From contig CATNEN010000039.1 of the NCBI GenBank assembly GCA_950097015.1, forward strand, positions 17,714,501 to 17,778,500: a DNA stretch of 64,000 nucleotides, in the 5' to 3' direction. Position 1 is the first letter of the stretch, and every line of letters starts with the position of its first letter. Below, one piece after another: positions 34,485 to 46,400 of this stretch. The notes beneath the pieces were generated by a model that did no database searches, was not told the origin of the DNA, and saw only the letters and a program-made list of their open reading frames with translations. The position numbers were made by a program, and so were the translations under genes. The DNA comes from Macrostomum hystrix. Lineage: Eukaryota; Platyhelminthes; Macrostomidae.

Positions 34485-37400
34485 CACATTGTTAGCCTGA
34501 TACCAGCCGGCTTGCTGCTGCTGCTGCTGCTGCTGCATCTGCAGCGGTGACATTCTAAACGCTGGCTGAGACTGGGTGTGCAAGAAACTCATCGATTGTG
34601 GGCCGTAGGCGGAAGTGACCGGATAAGAGGCCTGTTGCAAAGAATGAAATAGGTCTACGTGATCATGTGCCGCGTGAGTAAAGTGTATAGAAACTCTGGG
34701 AAGCTGGCAGACCAGCTAAAATAATCATGGAAGCTGGCAGACCAACTAAAAGAATCATGGAAGCTGGCAGACCAACTAAAAGAATCATGGAAGCTGGCAG
34801 ACCAACTAACCCGCTAAAAAATAGGGATGTTTCTTTGGGTGATTCCAGTTGGAATCTGCGGTGTTTCCAGAAAAAGAAACAGCCGAACGCTGGAAACTTA
34901 CCAATCGGATGATTCCATGCTTAGAATCTACCCAACTGGGCGTTTTCTCGGTGCTTCTTGGTGGCGAAATGGAATCACCCAAAGAATCATCCAGTTCGGA
35001 AGATTCCATGCTCAGAAACCGCCGAGGAATCGCCCGTAAATAATTCTCTGGTTGTCCCATGGGCCACTGGTTCGGGTGATTCGTCGGCGGTTTCCGTACA
35101 ATTTACGGTTACATCGGCTGCTTCCTGGGTGGTTTCTTTAACTCTTGCGAGATAGGGGGGATTTTGGTAGAATCCACTCCTATTTTGCTTAAAAAAAACC
35201 CGCCGAAGAAGTAGCCGAATTTTCTACAGGGAAAAGAATCATGGAAGCTGGCAGACCAGCTAAAAGAATCATGGAAGCTGGCAGACCAGCTAAAAGAATC
35301 ATGGAAGCTGGCAGACCAGCTAAAAGAATCATGGAAGCTGGCAGACCAGCTAAAAGAATCATGGAAGCTGGCAGACCAGCTAAAAGAATCTGGAAAGCTG
35401 GCACACCAAATAAAAGAATCATGGAAGCTGGTAGACCAGCTAAAAGAATCAACGAAGCTGGCAGAGCAACTAAAAGAATCATGGAAGCTGGCAGACCAAC
35501 TAAAAGAATCAACGAAGCTGGCAGAGCAACTAAAAGAATCTGGAAAGCTGGCAGACCAGCTAAAAGAATCATGGAAGCTGGCAGAGCAACTAAAAGAATC
35601 TGGAAAGCTGGCAGACCAGCTAAAAGAATCATGGAAGCTGGCAGAGCAACTAAAAGAATCTGGAAAGCTGGCAGACCAGCTAAAAGAATCATGGAAGCTG
35701 GCAGACCAGCTAAAAGAATCATGGAAGCTGGCAGACCAGCTAAAAGAATCATGGAAGCTGGCAGACCAGCTAAAATAATCATGGAAAGCTGGCAGACCAG
35801 CTAAAATAATCATGGAAGCTGGCAGACCAGCTAAAATAATCATGGAAGCTGGCAGACCAGCTAAAAGAATCATGGAAGCTGGCAGACCAACTAAAAGAAT
35901 CTGTGAAGCATACTAACCTGTTGTCCCCAGTTAACTGTCGGCCCGGCCGAGATTTTCACACCGACGCCACCGGCGGTGCGACCGGCGCCAATCGGACCAG
36001 AGGTCGACGATGACGCCATCGATGTTGACGACGCTGAAGAGGAACCGCCGACGCCCCAGTTGATAGCGGAAGCCTGCTTATTAGCGCCCTGTCTCATGTT
36101 GAGGTTGCCAACCAGGCTAGCTAGGCTGGAGTCCAGATCGCCGGTCAGTTTGCTAGCGGCGGCACCAGCAGAAGCTGCGGGAGCGGCGTTCAGATCACCT
36201 GGAGCAGATCCTTTATCGGCGCCAACGCTGACAGGCTGCAGGACGGAGCCGAAGGGATCGAAGCCTAGAATTTAGTAGATCAGGGTAAATATTTAGCGAA
36301 CTACATTTAAAAGACAATATTTGAAAACACTCATCGGTGCTCACCATTAGAGTTTTGCGGGGTCGTATTTAACGCAGGAAAATTAGCCACAAACGGCGAA
36401 GCAACTGAAGTGGATGGAGGCCCCTGGAGCTGCTGCTGTTGCTGCTGGACACTCCTTGCTGGCGGCGCTGAATTTTACAACATGCTTATTCACATCATTC
36501 AGATGCTTAACTGGAGATTTCGGATTATAGAGCAATAGCTAGGCCAACCTGCAAACACGATAGGTCAAACTGGGGAGTGGGGAACTGGATAGGTCAAACT
36601 GGGGATCTGGGATGCCGGATTGGTCAAACTGGGGATATGAGATCTGAAAACGGAACTCAAAATCTAAGAACTCAGAACAGAAGATCTGAGACATTCATAC
36701 GACAAAGTTGAGGATCTGGGATTATAATTTGATCAGGGATCTCTCGATATCTTTATGATTATGAATAGACCAAGCTTGTACCTAAAAACGTGCATGGCTA
36801 CTATTTCACATACGTGTCGGGCCACTCATTATCAGAAAGTCATCCATAGACGGAGCAGCCGAAACAGACACTGCGGCGGGTGGAGTAGCAGCAGCAGCCA
36901 CCGTTTTGCGCTTCATCTGCTCAGCTTTGAGTCGGTCTAACTGCTGCTGCTCTTCTAATAGCACCTGGCTCAGCTTTGGCGCGGCCGAAGCAGCGGCCAG
37001 GCTGCTGCTGGAGCCGGACTTGGGAACCGCCGGCGCTGGGACTGTCGAAGCCGCCTGTTGGACACCAGCTGGCCTAGGCCGGCCTTCCAGGTGGGCCAGG
37101 TGAGACGCCATGGCCTCCAGAAATGAGGCCGGATGCTTCTCTAGTCTGGTTATATCGGCTCGTTCAATGCCAATATATTCCGCTACCTAAAAAAAGTAGG
37201 CAACATTTTGCTCGATAAAAACGCTTTATAGACTCTGGAATTCCGATTTGAGCCTAGTTTAGGATCTTTATTACAGTTTATAATTGGGCTTAACAAAGTT
37301 TTAAGAACATCATAATATATCAAAAAAATTATTTCATCTCCATTTATTTATTACGACTGAAGTCTTAATTTATCAATTCAAAAAGATATACTCTACGCCA

Positions 37401-40400
37401 TTCAGAAAGCTTTTCAACTTCAACTTACAGTTGCAAATTAAAAAGCATGGCTAGTGCTAAACTATTGGCAAACCTTAAAGACAACTTTATCAGCATTTTT
37501 AAAAATATTTTAAGCACCCTGATAATCAGCAAAAGTTCAACGCAACCTTCAAATCGAAGCTAATTCAAGGCTCGGCATGAACTTGTATCAATATGAAAAG
37601 TTGCACATTAGTTAAGACTCTTTAACTGTCGTGTGATGCCCTTTCGCTACCCAATAAACAGCTAGCAATATTTAATCCATCAGCGTATAAGCTGTCACCA
37701 TCCATTCCTTCTGCGAATCAGCTGTCACCATCCATTCCTTCTGCGAATCAGCTGTAATCATCCATTCCTTCTGCGAATCAGCTGTCACCATCCATTCCTT
37801 CTGCGAATCAGCTGTCACCATCCATTCCTTCTGCGAATCAGCTGTCACCATCCATTCCTTCTGCGAATCAGCTGTAATCATCCATTCCTTCTGCGAATCA
37901 GCTGTCACCATCCATTCCTTCTGCGAATCAGCTGTCACCATCCATTCCTTCTGCGAATCAGCTGTCACCATCCATTCCTTCTGCGAATCAGCTGTAATCA
38001 TCCATTCCTTCTGCGAATCAGCTGTCACCATCCATTCCTTCTGCGAATCAGCTGTCACCATCCATTCCTTCTGCGAATCAGCTGTTACCATCCATTCCTT
38101 CTGCGAATCAGCTGTAACCATCCATTCCTTCTGCGAATCAGCTGTAACCATCCATTCCTTCTGCGAATCAGCTGTCACCATCCATTCCTTCTGCGAATCA
38201 GCTGTCACCATCCATTCCTTCTGCGAATCAGCTGTAACCATCCATTCCTTCTGCGAATCAGCTGTCACCATCCATTCCTTCTGCGAATCAGCTGTCACCA
38301 ATGATACATAATTTACTCAACCTCACGTTAGACTTGTCTCCCTCTCTCATTACTTAATTAACAATATGCAAACATTTGGTTTTGATCGTGAGTGAAAAAA
38401 TATGTAGCTTATCTCTAACCCAACTCGCAAAGAAGATTGCTGAACCGCTAGCCAGGTATAGCTAGCAAACGAAGTATATAGATAATAAAAAAGTTTTTTT
38501 GCAATGAATCATTCCTTTTCAAAAGCACTCTACAATTATTTTAATCTGAGAATTGTGGAGACTCGACTAAGCGCAAGTCCACAATCCACATGTTTAAAGC
38601 AAATTTAGCAATGCAAATAAGCAGCGAACGTAGAATGAATGGCAAATAATCATACTTAGTAAAGTTATTACAATCAATATATACAGTAGATCTACTCCCA
38701 TATCTACAGTAGTTTACCTTTGAAAACTCGGACAGTCGCTCGCTGCGGGCAATAAACTTTTTATAGATTTCTAAAGATTCTCGGCACTGCTTCTTGGACA
38801 TGCTTTCGAAATACTTAGAAAGCAGGTTAATTATGCCGTCATTGAACGCAATAAACAGCCTAGTGGCGTCCCTGTAGAGTAGAGCAAACGCGGCGCTAAT
38901 AACAGCATTGCTTAGCTCGTTGCCTCGCGCGTCGAAGCTTAGAAGAGAATCGAATTGAGCAATGAGCACTGGCAGGGCTTTGAGCAGCTTCTCAGGCGGC
39001 ATGGTGCGAAGGACTGCGTCCTCTGAGCCGCGTTTTATCTGGGGAGAAAGAAACAATCGCGTAGGGTTTTACATTTTTAACTGGAAACACAGGCAACCCA
39101 ATAGGTGTTTTCTATGAAACAGGTGAAATATGAGCAAAACAGGTGTGTTCTAGGTATGAATAATAATAATAGTAATTGCAGGAATTGCAGGCTGCGGGCA
39201 ATGGCACAGCATTCCGTGACATTAGACCCGCAGCCAGCGAGAAGGTAAGTCTGCCCTTTCCGCTGACTCCTGAGCACACGCTCACATAGGTGTGTACAAG
39301 TGCAATCTCCGCGGCTGCGCCCCAAATAAATGTGGCCTCGACGCGGAATCGAGTTCAGGGCCTTGGTGCGAGAGGCAAGCGTGTTAATCACTCTGCCACT
39401 CACCCACGGTGTTCTGCGTAAATTATAATTGTAACATTGGAAACCCAGCATGTGTTCAAAGTAGCATAATCAAGACAGGTGCTTTTTCTTCCATTCTCAG
39501 AGAGTAGAAAGACTACCTTGCAGAAGTCGTAAGCCAAAGATCTATAAGCGATGGCTTTCTCTTGTACATAGGCGCTGTAGCGACAAATGAAGCGCGACAT
39601 ATCGGCGCCCTGCACGCTAGACTTGTCGGAGAAATTTAACAAAGCAAAGGTACAATTATTGGACGCCAAATATTGGGTGAAACGCTCATTGCCATAGTTC
39701 ATCAGGTGATGAATGCTGATCAGAGATTTGAATACCACAACCCAGTTAGGATGCTTCAGGCGTTCCAGAATTTCATTGGCTAGCTCGGGAATGCTGATGT
39801 TGCCCTCGTTGGTGCATTCGACCAGGTCTGAACATGACGGGAGAATGTTAGGCTGTCAAATCTATTTTGTTGTAACTAGGTACAAAAGTTTGTGCTCACT
39901 CGTAAATCAAATAAAAACTAAAGTCATATGTAGTATTTTAGTTTATTCAAACTAGCAGAAAGATATAAACATGCAGGACTTATCTAGCTATATTAGTGTG
40001 ATGGGTAATGACAGAGAAGCAAAAATTTGCTACAAGTTGCATTCTTTACTTTTTATATAGTTTTCAATTTGATTAGATATATCTTCTAGATGGTATAAAG
40101 GTACCTTTAAGAAGTAAAGTACTTATTTTATAGAAAAAAGTATGTTATAATAAACATAAAAGAAGAAAAAACCATCTTTAGGATATCATAATATATAGCT
40201 ATAATTTTTGTTTAATTTGTCGACAGAGACCTAAATGCTTGACCTCCATATATAACAGTTGACGAAAGGACAAAGATGGATTTGCTTTAACTCTGACTAG
40301 TAAATAAGCTTGATTAAACTAGCATTCTTTAACAATTCAAGTTCAGAAATGAAACAGATTCATAGTGCTGACATAAGATAGATAAATATGGTACAAAAAA

Positions 40401-43400
40401 AACAAACCTTTTGAAACAAGTTTTTCAATGATGAAACCAACCTATTACCATCTGAGAAATTGTATGTATACCATGTGCAAAACATAAAACATTTCCATTG
40501 TTTAGATTTATAAAGAATTACCAGAAATCTTATAAATTGGATAAGAGTATAATTGACTGCATCAAGCTACTTATTACTACAACACAGTATGCACAACAGT
40601 ACTCTAATATAAGTTAACACCTAGCTAGGCCTATATCCTAACCTACAGAAGCCCAAAGTTTCACATTATTTTTGTCATTATGCATGAGTGGCTATGAGTG
40701 GCAAAATTGGAAGGCTAGAATGCATGATAAAATGTTTACTTTGCATACTAGTGAAAACTAAAAAAATTAACTAATAAGACAATAAAACAAAGTCTAATTT
40801 TTTGTTTACAAGCTCATTGTAACAGTCAATACTGCTACATATGCATCATACCCACCTTGAGCACAAAGTGTGTGCTTGCCAAAAATTTAATATTAAGGCA
40901 AGTTAATGCCAACCCATATACCAAATTAGGCAGTTACCACAAATGCACACTCAAAATTTTGGGCATGTACCTATTGAAAAAATGACTTTTTTAAGACACA
41001 TGTTTAGTCCATTTTGAAAATTCTGGTTGGCTTGGCACCATGTTGTGCAGCATACCAATTTCATTCTTTCCAATAGGGTTTCATTGACCAAAGCTGTTGT
41101 TAGCTGTTTTGAACTAAAATTTTATAGTTCCCTGACCAGTGCATGGTCATTAGCTTTGTACAAAAATTCCAATATGATTGAGACAAAAGGTAAATATGTA
41201 ATTTTACACTTCTAATACAAAACTGCATTACCCATTTTAAAAAATATTATTAGATCATAGTAGCAAGGAACCTAAGTCAAATATATAATGCACAGTATAA
41301 GTTATAAAAGAAGTGCAATACAGCCTATGCCTATAAGGGGTTCTGTTCTATCTCATTGTCTACTGCTATCTCATTTGCTAACAAACAAGTTAACTTATAT
41401 ATAGGCAAGTGAAATTCAGTTGGCCAATTTGTCCTTACCTGAAATGAGAAAAAATTGAACCTTGCTATCATTCTAGTATGTGGATGAAAGATCAGCAGAT
41501 TTTTTAGTTCTTTGACTAATTTGAATAGATTTATGTTTCTCTATACTTTATATTTATACTAAAGCACTATAATGCACAAAAGAGACCATTTGCTAAATCA
41601 TTAATATGAAGAGTGAGTTGGCAAGAGAGTACATTGCATAAAAAATGCAGAAAAATTTTATTTGATGGCCATAAGGCCAAGAGATGGGTACAGATCAAAT
41701 CGTCATATTCTAAAACGTCATATGATGATGATGATTTGAGCAAAGTGTCACAATATTCAATTTAATATGATGATCTTGACTATTTGTTCATTGCTCCTTT
41801 TAATTATGAATGTGATTTGAATATTTGATTATGCATAATTCAAACAGTTAATTGATTTAAAGGCAGTTAAAAGTAAATGCAGATAAAAAAGCACTGATAA
41901 AAGCATTAGGTAGTCACAATGAACAGACAAATGCAATATGCAAATATTGCAAATCGTGACAATGCAATAGAAAGGCATGTTTGAGTTACATGTACATAGC
42001 TACATGCACATGCTGAATGAAATTCAGTGCACATGTTATGTAATGTGCAATGTAATTTGAGTGGCTCAAATGACATTATTTTTGTAGAGCCAAGTGAGAC
42101 AAGGCCAAAAATGTATGCTTTCGCTTCGCTTATGCTTTCAACAAAGCTGTTTGCAGAGCCTATAAAATAACAATATGACGACTTCGTTAATGTCACATTG
42201 TCCAATGCGGACAATATAACGATTTAGATAATGTTGTATTTTTTTTCGAAGAGCTTGCGTGCACGGCTGCCGTTCGCCCAAAGCCATACTTGTGTGCACG
42301 GCAGCCATTCACTCAAAGCCATACTTGCGTGCACGGCAGCCGTTCACTCAAAGCCATAATTGTGTGCACGGTCAACATGCAGACATGTGACCATCTGCAC
42401 TACATGCTTGACTTACTTATTAGCTCGTATCACTGAAATGAGTGCGCGTATATAAATGTGATTCGAAGCACTATGTACATACATGCACCATATATCTCAA
42501 ATGATATGCTTGTTCAATTCAAAATTGCATGCAAAGTGAAGTGTACAATGTAGTTCTTTGAGATCAGAGTCGCAGTCACGTACTACTTATACATGTAATG
42601 TACATGTAATGTACGTGATGTGTGTACGTAGTGTAACATACACGTAATGTACATGAGCATATGCATTCCCGAAAACCCAGGAAAATTTGCTTCGAAGGAT
42701 TTGTCACGTCACTGACTTTGTGGCAGTGTTTGTGTATGAACAGTGCGTGTATACCTGTACGGAAAGTCGATGCATGATATGCATACGTTTATGATTTATT
42801 CATTCAACTCCAAATTCACCATCTAGTGGTCCCTGCTTGTAGCATACACTACAAGGGAGGGAGGCAACCTCCCTCCTCGCCACGTTCTCCTTATTTGCAA
42901 TTGTCTGAAGGCAGTGCTTATCCTCACGGTACCGTAGAAATATTTTTTGTCTTATTCCTATGGTACCATGGGAATACTTTCCTGCTTATCCGCACGGCAC
43001 ACTGACGAGATAGCTGTCCTATCTTCAGCTATAGACTTAGAAGGTTTGAGCTATAAGATTAGAAAAATACACACTTCAGTTGTATTCTTTTAAATATATA
43101 AATAATAGAAATATATATTTTATATACTTAAAAAGCCACCATATTGGGTAACTACTTGCGAAAAAAGCAGAAAACTTTAATTTGTTAACTTGCTTTTAAA
43201 AACCGGAAGAAAAAATGAAAATTGCAGTCATGATAAAAAGATAGATGATAGGACAGCTATCTCGTCAGTGTGCCGTGCGGATAAGCAGGAAATTATTCCC
43301 ACGGTACTGTAGGAATAAGACAAAAATTTTTTATACGGTACCATGGGGATAAGCACTGCTTTGTCTGATATCAGTTATCACCATTACAAAGGAATTTTTT

Positions 43401-46400
43401 GGAATTACTAAACTTGTATTGCAATGTACAAGTCATCACAATTGTCACATGCAACCGTCATTAAAGACGATTCCGTAACGACCATGCCACTTATAAGAAA
43501 CGTTCGCGGTGCTTAATTGCTTATTGCACCGAGGAGGAGCGGTTCAGAATGTCCTGTTTTACAACGCCGAGACCTGGACGTTGCATTGGAATGTATGCAG
43601 TTCATGTACATGTAATATATATGTAATGTATGTGACTGCGACTGGGTACGCATAAAACCTGGCCATCACTGAGCATCGGCTCAGAATAACAAAATCTATA
43701 TATTATTGTGGAACGAGCATTACATAGTATTTTTTCAAGAGCTCAGAAGTTGTGTCGTATGTTTAAGATCGAATAACAAGCAATAAACATTTAATAAAAT
43801 ATTATTTCCTAGCACTTAAAAAATCTTAATTGCTATAAATTACTTTTCATTAATAAAAGAAATAATGATTTGTTATTCTGAACCGATTCCAGGCTAGTGA
43901 TGCCCTACTGCAACTCTGATCTCAAAGAACTACATTGTACACTTCACTTTGCATGCAATTGTGAATTGAACAAATATATCATTTGAGATATGTGCATGTA
44001 TGTACAAAGTGCTTCGAATCACATTTATATATGCGCACTCATTTCAGTGATACGAGCTAATAAGTAAGTCAAGCATGCAGTGCAGATGGTCACATGTGTG
44101 CATGTTGACCGTGCACACAAGTATGGCTTTGAGTGAACGGCTGCCGTGCACGCAAGTATGGCTTTGAGCGAACGGCTGCCGTGCACGCAAGTATGGCTTT
44201 GGGCGAACGGCAGCCGTGCACGCAAGCTCTTCGATTTTTTTTACAACCCTCATATGATGATTTAAAATATGACAATTTCAGCCGGAGCCCAAGAGATTCC
44301 TCAACATGCTTAATATTTAAATTAATCAATATGAATTACTATTCTTCTATAGGGTAAAACATCATCAACCGAACAGTGCATCATCAAACCCGAACATGGA
44401 TGTAGCTTTACTATTTGTTGTCTTGCCATGAAATAATATGATGCTTTTTTTCCCAAGACCCCTCAAATAAAAGAAGAGTTTAATACCTACACGATGATAT
44501 CTCTCCTATCTCAGAACTCTGAGTAAGAAAAATGATATCGCTATTTATCAGCAAGAAAATTTCCAAAAATGTAATTTCTACGAAATGTTGATGTTTTCCA
44601 TGCTTGTAGGAAAAGTTCAATAACTTTCTTAATTGTTAATAGATTTACAAAACTTGCACCTCGATGAACTCTACACAAAATTATCTTTCATTTCACCATA
44701 GAAACTTGCAACAAAATAGTTCCACTAGTATGACAAATACTCTGTTCGGTTGATGATTCATTTTTTTCATTTGGTTCGGTTTTCAAATGTATGCATCATC
44801 AAACCGAACAAAAAAATCATCAAACCGAACAGGAACAAAAAAGCTAAATGATGTGTCTTTGGGCTTGCTTAAGATTCCCTCCGAAAAATAATGCCTTTGC
44901 ACAACATTTATGTCTACAGGAAAGAAACAATGTGCAAAAAACATGCAGAGTTTTGTTTTAAATTTTGACTTGAAAATGTTTGACATTTTATCAACCGGTT
45001 TTTTACATTCGAAGATGTCAAATGTGCTACTTTCTACTGGCAGTAGCAAGAAAGATCATCGCAAATGTTTCAACTTTACTTTGTGCTAGTGCCAAGAATA
45101 ATACTGGGGCAGTAGCCTCTTGCCTCATGCTACCAGTGGAGGGTGGGAGGGTAAGCTGGAAGTGGTGGGAGGGTGAGGGAAGGGGTGGGAGGGTGAGGGA
45201 AGGGGTGGGGGGTGAGGGAAGGAAGGTTATCGAAAAAAAGTTCAAATGAAAGAATATTTCAGGATCACTTTTGTCAATTAGACATAAAAACGTTGTGTTG
45301 TTTCAAGATAAAGCTGGCATGTGTTGTAAGTAGGCCTGTTACCAAGCATTTATATATATATTGTTTTGTTTGCACCTGTAGGCCTAGTATGAGAATAAAC
45401 TTATTGTTAGTAAGCATAGCAGCATGAAAACTAAGGCAAAGCTGATACAATACAATTTAGCATATGCAATTTTTAGCATATTCTAAAAAATGCTCGTTAA
45501 AAACTGCAATAAATAATGGGGATGGTGCAAAAAATAAATTTGAATTGAATAGGTGCAGAGAAACTCAGTTTAAAAAATGTACCTAATTAAGAAATGATTA
45601 GAATTCACTAATATACGCTCGTACATATCAAATTAAGTAATTGCAGCATGCTCATCGCAGATAGAAATTAAAATTTACGTAAATATACATACTATATTGA
45701 CAAAGAGCATGTAGCCTTTAAACAATGACTGAAAGGACGTGGTGGGCCTAGTCTATGCAAAAGAGAAGAAAGAATTTTTAAAGATGTGGTGTATTTATCA
45801 CTTTGCGAAACAGAAGACGTAGACATGTTAGGGGGTGGGAGAGTGAAGGAATATGAGAGGGAATCGGAGAGGTGCCATGGAGAGGCAAAGGGGAGATGTT
45901 GGAGAGGGGAGAGTGTATTGGGAATGGAATGAAGAGGAAAGGGAGATGTAGAGGAGGGTGGGAAATTGGAAATGTGGTGGAGGGATAGGAGATGGGTGGG
46001 ATGGGGGAGAGCAGAATGACGGCTTAATGAGTTCTTGCACTGCAAGAGAGATAAATGGAATTGATATGAACTAATGATGTACGAATCTTCAGGACATAGG
46101 CCCATTGTTTCGTTTCCTGTCAGTCATTGCCTAACTATTGGTAATGGCTTTTCTGCCGCATTCAAGAATTAAAACATGGCTTCAGGATCTTCAATCATTG
46201 TTCAATGTACATAGATTTTGCTCTGAGCAGCCATCAACTCGGTGTGCGTCCAGATCCACCCGTGGGCCCTTCCAATGGATTGAGCTGGAGGCGGCAATGG
46301 GGCAAGCTCGCTCACCTTCGCCGGAAAGATATCGTCTTCTGCTGGGAAGATAAACGGCCGGCGTCCACGCGCGATCCACTCGGTGATTGATAAGTCACAC

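Larger units (their letters stand above)
42243..44241. mobile_element. Foldback element with about 340-bp inverted arms
   Basis: The left arm (42243-42580) and right arm (43905-44241) are inverted copies. Both start CGAAGAGCTTGCGTGCACGG and contain three subrepeats of GTGCACGGCAGCCGTTCACT plus CAAAGCCATACTT. The inverted match resumes in the interior at GACTGCGAC (43630-43640), interrupted by a separate insertion. No transposase frame was found, so it is non-autonomous. It carries two further inverted elements, listed separately. Confidence 0.8.

Noticed and set aside
35109-35873. Frames on both strands across the 30-bp repeat in PICALM intron 6
   Set aside because: Repeat by-products; they also cross the inserted CCC...GGG element border.
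37672-38301. 209-codon [10 protein letters not shown] repeat frame
   Set aside because: Lies within PICALM intron 3 and is purely tandem.
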